Below are positions 7,359 through 13,334 of a DNA stretch of 25,858 bases, piece by piece. Under the pieces are notes generated by a model. It was not told the origin of the DNA, made no database searches, and was given only the letters and a program-made list of their open reading frames with translations. Position 1 is the first letter of the stretch; each line of letters opens with the position of its first letter. Made by a program: the position numbers and the translations under genes. Origin of the DNA: a virus; IMG/VR virus record IMGVR_UViG_3300047462_000711, positions 1-25,858 of that record. One strand, written 5' to 3'.

Positions 7359-7536
7359 GTTTGCGGACAATCACGCGGTCGAGCTGGAGACCTGCATGCG
7401 GTGGTTTTCCTCAGACGCGGGGCAGGTGGCGAAGATCGACGCGCCGGCGGGGTATGCCAACGTGCGGGCGCACGCGATGTTTCACCGCGAGTATTTGCAG
7501 AAGCAGCAGCGGATGGCAGCGCAGCGGGCGTCGTAG
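7282..7536 (+). CDS. Displaced C-terminal segment of the portal protein
   Basis: An 84-residue frame starting with GTG overlaps the end of the portal gene in the +1 frame. Its sequence (VVHREEASGVELILPSVVPD, then a DNHAVELETCMRW segment and AGYANVRAHAMFHREYLQ) is well-behaved protein. It looks like the natural end of the portal; the tail of the portal frame itself does not. Removing one G from ATGGGTGGGCGAG (7278-7290) would join the two. Possible explanations are a frameshift mutation, an assembly error in the G run, translational coupling through the GTG, or programmed +1 frameshifting. The repeat palindrome at 7549 begins 13 bases after the stop. Confidence 0.7.
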   Translation: MGEAPVVHREEASGVELILPSVVPDEFADNHAVELETCMRWFSSDAGQVAKIDAPAGYANVRAHAMFHREYLQKQQRMAAQRAS

Positions 7537-7548
7537 CCGGCCAAAACT

Positions 7549-7568
7549 CGCCAATCGGGAGATTGGCG
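7549..7568. repeat. REP-like palindrome, copy 5 (solitary)
   Basis: Same 20-base palindrome as copies 2 and 4 (loop GGGA), followed by TTCCCAGG. It stands alone just after the portal reading frame. Confidence 0.8.
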
Positions 7569-7574
7569 TTCCCA

Positions 7575-7612
7575 GGGTTTAGGTGTCTTACTGGGCGCAA
7601 ACACCCAAACCC
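7575..7612. terminator. Possible bidirectional terminator hairpin between convergent genes
   Basis: GGGTTTAGGTGT (7575-7586) pairs with ACACCCAAACCC (7601-7612) at 11 of 12 positions or with a wobble, leaving a 14-base loop. It lies between the ends of the portal (+) and PilZ-receiver (-) genes, where a shared terminator would be expected. There is no clear U-tract. Confidence 0.4.
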
Positions 7613-7687
7613 TCGGTCGGCGGGCGGGGGAAATCGAACCGATCCCGGCTTGCACGGGACCGCCACTTCGCCGCTGGCTCGAAGCAC

Positions 7688-7710
7688 GCCGGCAGGAGTG
7701 CCGGCGCCGC
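7688..7710. repeat. GCCGGC-type dispersed palindrome
   Basis: GCCGGCAGGAGTGCCGGCGC, then CGC. It belongs to the same loose family as 2801, 14656 and 23432 and lies just past the stop of the PilZ-receiver gene. Confidence 0.55.
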
Positions 7711-7717
7711 TTGGAAA

Positions 7718-8596
7718 CTACGCCAGCGAGCGGTCTACCGGATCGCCGGCCCGCGAGCCATACGCGGTGCGCAGCGCCGGCGGCGGCGCTACCAGGCGTA
7801 CGACCTGCTGCAGGCGCTCGGGCTTGAACGGCTTGGCCATGCAGACCACCGCGCCCAGTTCATGGCTGGTGGCGTAGTCGGCAGTCTTGGCCGCGCGAGT
7901 CATCAGGATCACCGGCACCTTCGCCAGGCGCTCGTTCTGCTTGATGATCACGCAAAGGTCCTGGCCGGACATATCCTCGGCTTCCACTTCCGCGATAAAC
8001 ACCGACGGAACGGTGGTGCGCAGAATTTCCAGCGCGGCCTGCGCGGAGGGAACGGCGATCACGGTGTAGCCGTCCTGTTCGAGCATGTTGCGCATGGCTT
8101 CGGCGCTCCGCGGGTCGGGCTCGATCGCGAGCACCACCGACTGCGCGGCGGCGGAGGCTGCGGCGCTCTGGGCGGCAGACGGAGAGCCCTTCGAGGAGGC
8201 CGTTTTCCGCTCGCCCTTGGCGTCCGCTTTCGCGGACACAAACTGCACCGCCACGCCGAATTTCCCCGCAGGTTGCGGAACGGTGCGAACTACCTCGGCC
8301 GGCTGGCCCTGGTTCATCGCGCCGGCCATATTCGAGTAGGGGAAGGTGACTTCCAGGATCTGTCCCTTGAAGTAGCCCGAGAATTTCGACGTGAACAGCA
8401 GGCCGTCGCGGGACACATCCACGCTCATACAGACTTCTTCAAACGGCTCGGGCGCGTTCACCGCGCGGACGTGTACCTGCGCGGAGATCTTGGCGCGCCG
8501 GCGCCGTCGGCGGTCGATGCCGCTTTGCGAAGACTTGTCAGCTTGTGCAGGCGCGTTTGCGTTAGGAGCTGCCGGGATAGTGGTGCTTGTCGCCAT
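7718..8596 (-). CDS. PilZ domain fused to a degenerate response-regulator receiver
   Basis: A 292-aa cytoplasmic protein. After a disordered Ala/Pro start, a PilZ domain (about 28-122) shows the arginine cluster at 29-34 and the D60-V-S-R-D-G65 motif, the two signatures of cyclic di-GMP binding. An Ala/Ser linker leads to a receiver fold (about 153-270). There the normal acidic pair is E159/P160-D161, and the phosphoacceptor position is Glu203 (FIAEVEAEDMSG) instead of Asp. Thr233 and Lys255 are kept. It is therefore probably a pseudo-receiver locked in one state. ATG 8596 has AGGGGA six bases upstream. It is transcribed away from the scaffold gene and would link a host second messenger to the element. 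Domain calls are firm; the role in a phage is inferred. Confidence 0.88.
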   Translation of the reverse strand: MATSTTIPAAPNANAPAQADKSSQSGIDRRRRRRAKISAQVHVRAVNAPEPFEEVCMSVDVSRDGLLFTSKFSGYFKGQILEVTFPYSNMAGAMNQGQPAEVVRTVPQPAGKFGVAVQFVSAKADAKGERKTASSKGSPSAAQSAAASAAAQSVVLAIEPDPRSAEAMRNMLEQDGYTVIAVPSAQAALEILRTTVPSVFIAEVEAEDMSGQDLCVIIKQNERLAKVPVILMTRAAKTADYATSHELGAVVCMAKPFKPERLQQVVRLVAPPPALRTAYGSRAGDPVDRSLA

Positions 8597-8714
8597 CGAA
8601 TCCCCTTGGAAACCTGCGCGGTGCCTGGTGCGATTTGCCGGCTGGGGGCCGAGTCGCCGCTGCAGGAGTAGAGTGGCATCGGGCGAACACGCAGCAAATA
8701 GTACGTGCGTACCG

Positions 8715-8746
8715 TTTCGGTACAGGTGTATTCGCCTGTACGAAAG
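8715..8746. promoter_or_regulatory. Inverted repeat in the divergent spacer; operator or leader hairpin
   Basis: GTACAGG (8720-8726) and CCTGTAC (8735-8741) are a perfect inverted repeat around 8 bases. TTTCG on the left and GAAAG on the right extend it with one missing base. A second small palindrome, GTACGTGCGTAC, lies at 8701-8712. The site is between the divergent PilZ-receiver and scaffold genes, where a regulator could control both. It could equally be an RNA hairpin in the scaffold leader. Confidence 0.45.
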
Positions 8747-8815
8747 TGAAACTCGACGCGCTGAAAAGAACCCACGAAAACGTAACTACGAACCAAACAA
8801 ATTGGGAGATTGCTT

Positions 8816-9928
8816 ATGCCAGGCACAGCAAGTCCGGTGGTCGATGCCACCATCGTGCGGAAGGAAAGCGAAGCGCAACGTGGCGGTGCGCGCACTGCTA
8901 CGCGTAATGCCACCGACGACGAGATCCTTGGATTGGTGACTGAGCCGGGGTTGGACCGCACGGCTGCCGGTGAGCGGGATGCCCAGGCCGAGCGCGATTT
9001 TGAGTCAAGCGATGCGACCGCCGCCGAGCCGGACGGCAGGAATCGGCAAGGTGACGCGGAGGATACCGAGCAGACGGGAGCCCAGGGCGATCCCGAAGCG
9101 CTGCGGGCGGCGTTGGAGGCGAATCCCGAGTTGCGCCAGGCATGGGATGACGCGAAGGAGTATCGCGAGGCGTTCGCGACGCCGCAAGAAGCGCGCAACG
9201 CCACGGCTTTGCTGGCAGACCTGAATCGCATGGACGCGCTGTTCTATTCGCGGCGGCCGGAGGATCACGCGGAGCTGGCGCGCTCGATTGCGGAATTGGA
9301 TCCGGGGGTGTTCGCTTCGCTGGCCCAGGCGATGGCCGCGCAAGCGGGGAAGCAGCGTGCCGCACAGCGCACGCAAACCACCGCCGCGGCTACCGCGGCG
9401 CGAGGTCCGCAGGAAGCAAGCGCAGCAAATGCCGCCGGGTTCGCGTCGCCGGCGCAGGCGGAATTCTTTCAAGCGGCCAACGCCGCGGCGGTGCAGGGAG
9501 TGCTGGACGCGATCGAGAAGCAGGTGGAGCGGCTGCTGCCGGAAGGCGCGTCGAAAAACTCGCGGACCCGTGTGGCCGGGGAAATCTACCGCGAGCTCGA
9601 TGCCACGCTGAGCGCGAACCGGCAACTGGCGCAGCAGGTGCGGGACGCGTTCCGCTCGGGCGCGCTCGACGCAAACCACCAGCGCGCGATCGTCTCGCTG
9701 ATTACCGGGCGGGCGCGGCAGGCGCTGCCGGGCGTGGCCAAGCGCGTGATGAACGAATGGACGTCGACGATTGTAGCCGCCAACCAGGACCGCCTGGCGC
9801 GGCAGCGAGCGGCGGAGCGGCGCGTGGATATCGCGGGATCGAGCGGCGGCGGCGAAGGCCGGCGGTCCATGGGGCCGCGCGATATCGATTATGCGCGCCT
9901 GTCGGACGCCGACATTTTGAATCTGTAG
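8816..9928 (+). CDS. Probable capsid scaffolding protein
   Basis: A 370-aa protein just upstream of the capsid gene region, the usual place for a scaffold that guides prohead assembly and is then lost. It has a strongly acidic, polar N-terminal third (DAEDTEQTGAQGDPEALRAA), then predicted long helices rich in Ala, Gln, Glu and Arg (about 90-150 and 210-330). There is no catalytic motif or cysteine pattern. The end is basic and then acidic (MGPRDIDYARLSDADILNL). The start ATG 8816 has GGGAG at 8804-8808, a good ribosome-site spacing. The family is not recognised by a specific motif, so scaffold is inferred from composition and gene order. It might also carry a decoration or ejection function. 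Confidence 0.65.
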   Translation: MPGTASPVVDATIVRKESEAQRGGARTATRNATDDEILGLVTEPGLDRTAAGERDAQAERDFESSDATAAEPDGRNRQGDAEDTEQTGAQGDPEALRAALEANPELRQAWDDAKEYREAFATPQEARNATALLADLNRMDALFYSRRPEDHAELARSIAELDPGVFASLAQAMAAQAGKQRAAQRTQTTAAATAARGPQEASAANAAGFASPAQAEFFQAANAAAVQGVLDAIEKQVERLLPEGASKNSRTRVAGEIYRELDATLSANRQLAQQVRDAFRSGALDANHQRAIVSLITGRARQALPGVAKRVMNEWTSTIVAANQDRLARQRAAERRVDIAGSSGGGEGRRSMGPRDIDYARLSDADILNL

Positions 9929-9961
9929 CGCGACGATGGTCTATTGACCACCAGAGGAGCG

Positions 9962-9975
9962 GTAGGCTAGCCTAC
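9962..9975. promoter_or_regulatory. Perfect 14-bp palindrome upstream of the DUF5678-like gene
   Basis: GTAGGCTAGCCTAC is a perfect dyad in the short spacer after the scaffold gene, about 27 bases before the next ATG. It could be a repressor operator. No good promoter hexamers accompany it. Confidence 0.35.
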
Positions 9976-10002
9976 AGTCTCAAAGTGCGAGAGGGGATTT
10001 GA

Positions 10003-10209
10003 ATGTCCACTATCCGGCCTTCTTCTCCGCGTTCTGTTCCACTTTCCGAGCTGCCCGTCAATTCATGGATTGCCCTTACCGAGGATGAGAATCAGGTCAT
10101 TGCTATCGGATCGACATATGAGGAAGCCGTTAGGAAAAGTGAGAGCGCCGGCGTCTCGGATCCGCTGATCATTAAGACCCCCGGGGAGTGGCTTCCCCTT
10201 TCGGTGTAA
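10003..10209 (+). CDS. DUF5678-like small protein
   Basis: A 68-residue protein with GAGGGG six bases before the ATG. The core (PVNSWIALTEDENQVIAIG, then STYEEAVRKSESAG and a DPLIIKTPGEWLPL end) matches the pattern of small DUF5678-type proteins. In many bacteria such proteins sit next to retropepsin-like protease genes, as here. Its biochemical role is unknown; an antitoxin-like or partner role is only a guess. The base composition is visibly less GC-rich than the flanking virion genes, which suggests it arrived separately together with the downstream protease. Confidence 0.72.
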   Translation: MSTIRPSSPRSVPLSELPVNSWIALTEDENQVIAIGSTYEEAVRKSESAGVSDPLIIKTPGEWLPLSV

Positions 10210-10215
10210 CTGCGA

Positions 10216-10640
10216 TTGCGCTATACCTGCAAGGACTATCCGACCCGAGATGGAGAAGCGGATTGGTGCTGTGTTTTGCCGGTCCAGCTTTCAAATCCAA
10301 AGAGGCATTCCCCGCCTTCGAAAAGGTTCGAGGCCTTAATTGACTCGGGCGCGTCGCGTTGCATTTTTCATTCCCAGATTGGCAGATCGCTGGGATTCGA
10401 TATTGAAACCGGAAGGGAAGAGAGAACCGTTGGAGTGTCCGGAAAGCCACAACCGTCTACATCCATAGCGTGGGCTTGTTTGTGTGCGGCGGCATCGTCA
10501 CGCTGAAGGCGGCTTTTTGCGAAGACTTGCCAATCGCAGGACTGTTAGGGCGGCGCGGTTTTCTGGAGCAGTTCAGGTTCACCTTCGACCCATCATCAAC
10601 GCCCCCGGTGTTTGACCTGGAAAGAATCTACCGCGTTTAG
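10216..10640 (+). pseudogene. Retropepsin-like aspartic protease, frameshifted
   Basis: The first half starts at TTG 10216 (no good ATG) and has the catalytic motif ALIDSGAS (Asp-Ser-Gly-Ala) followed by RCIFHSQIGRSLGF and VGVSGKPQP. Near 10455 the sense continues in the -1 frame: YIHSVGLFVCGG, then GLLGRRGFLEQFRFTFDPSS and FDLERIYRV, ending at TAG 10638-10640. GLLGRRGF is the hydrophobic-Gly element expected after the active-site region in single-domain retropepsins, which dimerise to form one active site. Restoring one base in CAACCGTCTAC would join the halves. It follows the DUF5678-like gene by six bases, so the two were probably an operon. The break is a mutation or assembly error; no slippery heptamer is seen. 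Confidence 0.8.
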
Positions 10641-10712
10641 TTTTTCTCCCGCTAGCCCAAGATTTATCGACCGTTCTACCCGTCCGTGAAGGACACCCCC
10701 GCACCTGACTGG

Positions 10713-10728
10713 CCGCGCGACCGCGCGG
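10713..10728. promoter_or_regulatory. GC-rich leader hairpin upstream of the capsid gene
   Basis: CCGCGCG-ac-CGCGCGG in the 124-base spacer, about 36 bases before the capsid ATG. It may be a leader hairpin, a weak terminator for the protease gene, or an operator. Confidence 0.3.
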
Positions 10729-10764
10729 TGACACGAAATCCATTCCAAAGGGGAAACATCTCAC

Positions 10765-12039
10765 ATGGCACAAATGCAAAATTCACAATCGGTTGCGCTG
10801 CAACTGGAAAAAGTCCGGGACAAGCTTCCGCTGCTCTATGAGCGGAATGACATCCTGCTGACGATGATCCAGCAGCGCGGCGACGTGGAACGCGTCAGCT
10901 CGCGGAACATGCGGCTTCCGCTGCAGATTCGTCCGGGAGGCAAAGCCGGCCTTGCGAACATGGACGGCGGCGACCTCGGGCGCGGCTCGGGGACCGTCTA
11001 CGACGTGGCGCAGGTGACGCCGGTATTCTTCCGGCACGCGGTGGAAATCACCAAGCTGGTCGAATACGCCTCGAATGCGCCGGAGAAGGCCATCGAAAAC
11101 GCGGCCAAGCGCGAAGTGAAAAACGCTATGGCGCAGTTCCGCTCATTCCTCGACAAGGTGATGCAGACCAACGGCAACGGCGTGCTGGGCACGGTCAGCT
11201 CGATCACCACCAGCGGGTTGCCGAGCGGCGTGGCCGCGCAGTTCGGGATGGCCAAGCCGCCCGGCGCGCAGCTTTTCTATTACAACCAGACCGTCCAGGT
11301 GTACGACCCGACGCTTACCACCAATCGCGGCTCGGCCAACATCCTGCTGGTCGACCCGTTCAACTCGCTCATCCAGGTGGACAGCCTGCCCAGCGGCACC
11401 AGCGTGAACGACCTGATCGTGCATGACGGGCTCACCGGCGCTTCGCCGGTGTCGCTCTTCGGCATTTTGTATCACCAGACCAACGCGACCACCGGCACGT
11501 GGCTCAACCTCAACCGCTCGACCTACCCGGTGGAGCTCGCCACGCCCAACGTGAACGCGAGCAACTCGGCGCTCACACCCGGCGCGGTGCGGCTGGCGAT
11601 CAACAAGGTACGCAAGGCATTGGGCACCAACCAGGTGAACAAGCTGGTGGCCTACACCTCTCTCGAGCAGGAGCACCAGTGGGAGCAACTAGGCGTGACC
11701 ATCTCGCAGATCATCAAGGAGGGAGCGGGCGGGCGTGCCAGCGATCTCGACCTGCTCTTTACCGGCGAGAAGACCATGGCCGGCGTGCCGATCAAGGCCA
11801 GCATCAATGCGAACGCGTCGCGGGTGGATTTTCTGGACCTTTCGCACTGGGGCCGCGCGGTGATGCAGGACATCGACTTCTACGATGTCGGCGGGCAAAC
11901 CGTGTTCCCGATCTACGGGGCCAGCGGCGGGCTGGCCAGCGCGTACATCTTTTACTTCGTCACGGGTTTTCAGGTGTGGAACGATTCGCCGCGCAGCGGG
12001 GCGTACATCAGCAACCTGGCGATCCCGACGGGGTACTAA
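10765..12039 (+). CDS. Major capsid protein (HK97-fold, inferred)
   Basis: A 424-aa protein with an AAGGGG ribosome site 12-17 bases before its ATG. The N-terminus is helical (SVALQLEKVRDKLPLLYERN, then DILLTMIQQRGDVERVSSRN). The ordered core includes NAMAQFRSFLDKVMQTNGNG, a VYDPTLTTNRG strand-turn, the helix LAINKVRKALGTNQVNKLVAYTS, and a late GVPIKASINANASRVDFLDL segment of the sort seen in the A domain of HK97-like shells. Size, order after the scaffold and the presence of a matching terminase support capsid. The N-terminus lacks an obvious long cleaved delta domain, consistent with the separate scaffold gene. The adjacent protease is retropepsin-like and not a typical prohead protease, so a maturation role for it is unproven. 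Confidence 0.82.
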   Translation: MAQMQNSQSVALQLEKVRDKLPLLYERNDILLTMIQQRGDVERVSSRNMRLPLQIRPGGKAGLANMDGGDLGRGSGTVYDVAQVTPVFFRHAVEITKLVEYASNAPEKAIENAAKREVKNAMAQFRSFLDKVMQTNGNGVLGTVSSITTSGLPSGVAAQFGMAKPPGAQLFYYNQTVQVYDPTLTTNRGSANILLVDPFNSLIQVDSLPSGTSVNDLIVHDGLTGASPVSLFGILYHQTNATTGTWLNLNRSTYPVELATPNVNASNSALTPGAVRLAINKVRKALGTNQVNKLVAYTSLEQEHQWEQLGVTISQIIKEGAGGRASDLDLLFTGEKTMAGVPIKASINANASRVDFLDLSHWGRAVMQDIDFYDVGGQTVFPIYGASGGLASAYIFYFVTGFQVWNDSPRSGAYISNLAIPTGY

Positions 12040-12069
12040 GCGGCGAGCAGCTGGGAGCGCAAATACAAT

Positions 12070-12138
12070 AAAACAAAAGGGGCGACCGTTATGGTCGCCC
12101 CTGAAATTCGGAACGTGCACTGGACACGCCTGACAAGC
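12070..12138 (-). ncRNA. Predicted ~69-nt antisense RNA against the adjacent tRNA
   Basis: On the minus strand a TTGAAA-16-TATAAT promoter (12172-12145) places the start at G12138. The RNA would end at an intrinsic terminator: the GGGGCGACC stem (12101-12093), loop ATAAC, GGTCGCCCC (12087-12079), then TTTTGTTTT. Its first 20 bases, GCTTGTCAGGCGTGTCCAGT, are complementary to tRNA bases at 12257-12238 (ACTGGACACGTCTGACAAGC), with one G-U pair and no mismatch. The complement covers the 3' side of the tRNA D stem, the 5' anticodon stem and the whole anticodon loop. The short middle (GCACGTTCCGAATTTCA) is unstructured. Transcription and function are inferred from sequence alone. Confidence 0.6.
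12079..12101 (-). terminator. Rho-independent terminator
   Basis: A perfect 9-bp GC-rich stem (GGGGCGACC/GGTCGCCCC) with a 5-base loop. On the minus strand it is followed by TTTTGTTTTATT; on the plus strand it is followed by TGAAATTC, so it is oriented to stop minus-strand transcripts. It may also weakly stop or protect the capsid mRNA 3' end. Confidence 0.8.
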
Positions 12139-12257
12139 AACCTCATTATAGCGCTTCCGGCCACGTTTTCAAGTCGCATTGGGAGCACGAACGGAGAGCG
12201 GGAGACTCGAACTCCGAGGCTGTTCCCAGCCCCCAACGCTTGTCAGACGTGTCCAGT
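12119..12257. repeat. 20-bp inverted repeat linking antisense RNA and tRNA
   Basis: ACTGGACACGCCTGACAAGC at 12119-12138 and its inverted copy at 12238-12257 differ at a single position, with 99 bases between them. The right arm is the D-stem/anticodon part of the tRNA gene. The left arm is the 5' end of the predicted small RNA. Confidence 0.9.
12145..12172 (-). promoter_or_regulatory. Sigma70-type promoter for the small RNA
   Basis: Reading the minus strand: TTGAAA (12172-12167), a 16-base spacer, then TATAAT (12150-12145). This is a near-consensus promoter in otherwise GC-rich DNA. Seven bases past the -10 is G12138, the first base of the tRNA-complementary element. It lies downstream of the tRNA gene on the same strand, so it cannot serve the tRNA itself. 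Confidence 0.7.
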
Positions 12258-12279
12258 ACCCTCACTGGCAGCACTCTCC
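12192..12279 (-). tRNA. Class II serine-like allo-tRNA with 8/4 architecture, anticodon GAC
   Basis: Read on the minus strand, an 88-nt cloverleaf begins GGAGAGTG and ends CGCTCTCC plus discriminator G. These ends pair over 8 bp (one T-G). The T arm is GGAG-TTCGAGT-CTCC, so the T stem has only 4 bp, giving an 8/4 branch where ordinary tRNAs have 7/5. The D arm is CCAGT-GAGGGT-ACTGG (a sixth G-T pair is possible). The anticodon loop is CTGACAA, anticodon GAC, closed by 4 bp plus a C-T mismatch. The long variable arm is GGCTG-GGAA-CAGCC. Long variable arm and G73 are seryl-tRNA synthetase determinants, so it would deliver Ser to Val GUC/GUU codons. tRNAs with 8/4 or 9/3 stems are known, including in Acidobacteria and phages. 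CCA is not encoded. It could be degenerate or purely regulatory. Confidence 0.7.
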
Positions 12280-12294
12280 GAAACACACCTGACC

Positions 12295-12319
12295 GGCGGC
12301 TCTTATGCCAAAGGCCGCC
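12295..12319. promoter_or_regulatory. Hairpin upstream of the tRNA gene
   Basis: GGCGGC (12295-12300) and GCCGCC (12314-12319) are inverted around 13 bases. A second dyad, GGTAC-gttt-GTACC, lies at 12356-12369. On the minus strand, TTGTAG-17-CATAAG overlaps the first hairpin and is the best, though weak, promoter candidate for the tRNA. The 280-392 spacer portion otherwise holds nothing I can support. Confidence 0.3.
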
Positions 12320-12392
12320 AAATCCTACAAGGAAACAAATGTCCGTAGCTGGATAGGTACGTTTGTACCGGGCTTGGCAACGATGCAATCCG

Positions 12393-12986
12393 ATGATTCG
12401 AGTGACACGAGAGACGCATGAGGCGCCGGCGGCGATCTGCGAGCGGATCGCCCGCGCCGGTGGAACGAATCGCTTTGGCGAGCCGAACTTCCGCGTGGTG
12501 TGGGGAGGGTCGCGCCTGGCGTGGATCGGCGGGCGATGGGTTGACCGCGACGCGCACGGCAATGTGACTCGCGAGGCGATCGAGCTGCGCCGCGAGCCGA
12601 AGTATATTCCGGTCGAGCGCTGGCACCTCGAGCGCTGGATGCCGCCGGAGGCCTACGGTTCGCCCGAGGAGTGGTTGGCGCGCACGGTGGAGATCGAGGA
12701 CGGGATTCGCATACCGGCGCTGGGGCCTTATCCGTCGCGCGGGGAGTATGAACACTGCTTTACGCTCGCGGGGCCGTGCGGGGAGTTTATGCCACTCGGC
12801 CCCGCCGCATGCGACTGGGTTGTGCGGGCGGTGGAGTGGGCCAGGCGCCAGCCTCGGCGCGACGGTCGCGCGGCGATTGCGGCGCGCGAGGCGCGGCGGG
12901 AACGCGCCTGGGATCGCGGCGCGGATGACTTGCTGGACGATGCGGTGCCGGCGTTTCATGGGCAGGCGTTTGTCGCGGCGGGTTAG
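12393..12986 (+). CDS. Phage-associated hypothetical protein, soluble
   Basis: A 197-aa protein of no named family. The first half is compact and aromatic-rich (NRFGEPNFRVVWGGSRLAWI, GGRWVDRDAHGN), followed by REPKYIPVERWHLERWMPPE and the acidic EIEDGIRIPALGPYPSRGEY. The second half is helical and basic (VRAVEWARRQPRRDGRAAI). The ATG at 12393 is chosen because the conserved-looking MIRVTRETHEAP begins there; the TTG at 12363 would add ten unlikely residues. Ribosome site is weak. It follows the capsid and RNA locus and appears paired with the next gene, so an accessory packaging or virion role is possible. Confidence 0.75.
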   Translation: MIRVTRETHEAPAAICERIARAGGTNRFGEPNFRVVWGGSRLAWIGGRWVDRDAHGNVTREAIELRREPKYIPVERWHLERWMPPEAYGSPEEWLARTVEIEDGIRIPALGPYPSRGEYEHCFTLAGPCGEFMPLGPAACDWVVRAVEWARRQPRRDGRAAIAAREARRERAWDRGADDLLDDAVPAFHGQAFVAAG

Positions 12987-13334
12987 CGCGGGGCGTTAAA
13001 GGCAAAGACAAAAACTGAAACAAAGAGGGGTCCCTCGTCGCTTCGCTCGCTCGGGATAACAACGAGAAGCAACGACAAAGTCACAATCAAAGAAAGACCC
13101 ACCCTTAAGAACGAAGGGTGGGGCACCCGAAAAAACACGGCCGTGACGCAGGTTTGCTGTTGCTTTTCTGGGTTCGCGATCGTCTGGTTTGAAGGACGGG
13201 CTTTTCTGAGCAAACTTCCTCACAGTAAAAACAAAGCACCGAAATCCGATTCTTAGATACGAATAGGTCGAGACGCGCAAAAGCAGCGGCCACCGTGCGG
13301 CCTTACATGAAAGGAAAATCACTTGAGGGATACG
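12987..13334. repeat. Repeat-rich spacer
   Basis: It holds a dispersed element (GGTCCCTCGTCGCTTCGCTC, then GCTCGGGATAAC, about 13028-13060) and a 9-bp hairpin CCCACCCTT/AAGGGTGGG (13098-13106 and 13114-13122) that belongs to the 'gggtggggcacccg' repeat type. The rest, to 13334, is relatively AT-rich and may carry the promoter of the next gene, but I cannot name hexamers with confidence. No gene is seen. Confidence 0.55.

Noticed and set aside
9946-9975. Promoter using TTGACC near 9947
   Set aside because: No suitable -10 lies at 16-18 bases; the TAGGCT candidate is only 13 bases away and belongs to the palindrome.
12079-12101. Capsid-gene terminator on the plus strand
   Set aside because: The T-tract follows the stem only on the minus strand; on the plus strand the following bases are TGAAATTC.
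12192-12279. Selenocysteine tRNA
   Set aside because: The long acceptor stem and six-pair D arm are reminiscent of it, but the anticodon is GAC, not TCA, and the branch is 8/4 rather than the bacterial 8/5.
12305-12421. Small plus-strand ORF of 38 codons upstream of the 12393 gene
   Set aside because: No ribosome site, overlaps the next gene out of frame, and crosses a hairpin; kept only as a remote possibility.
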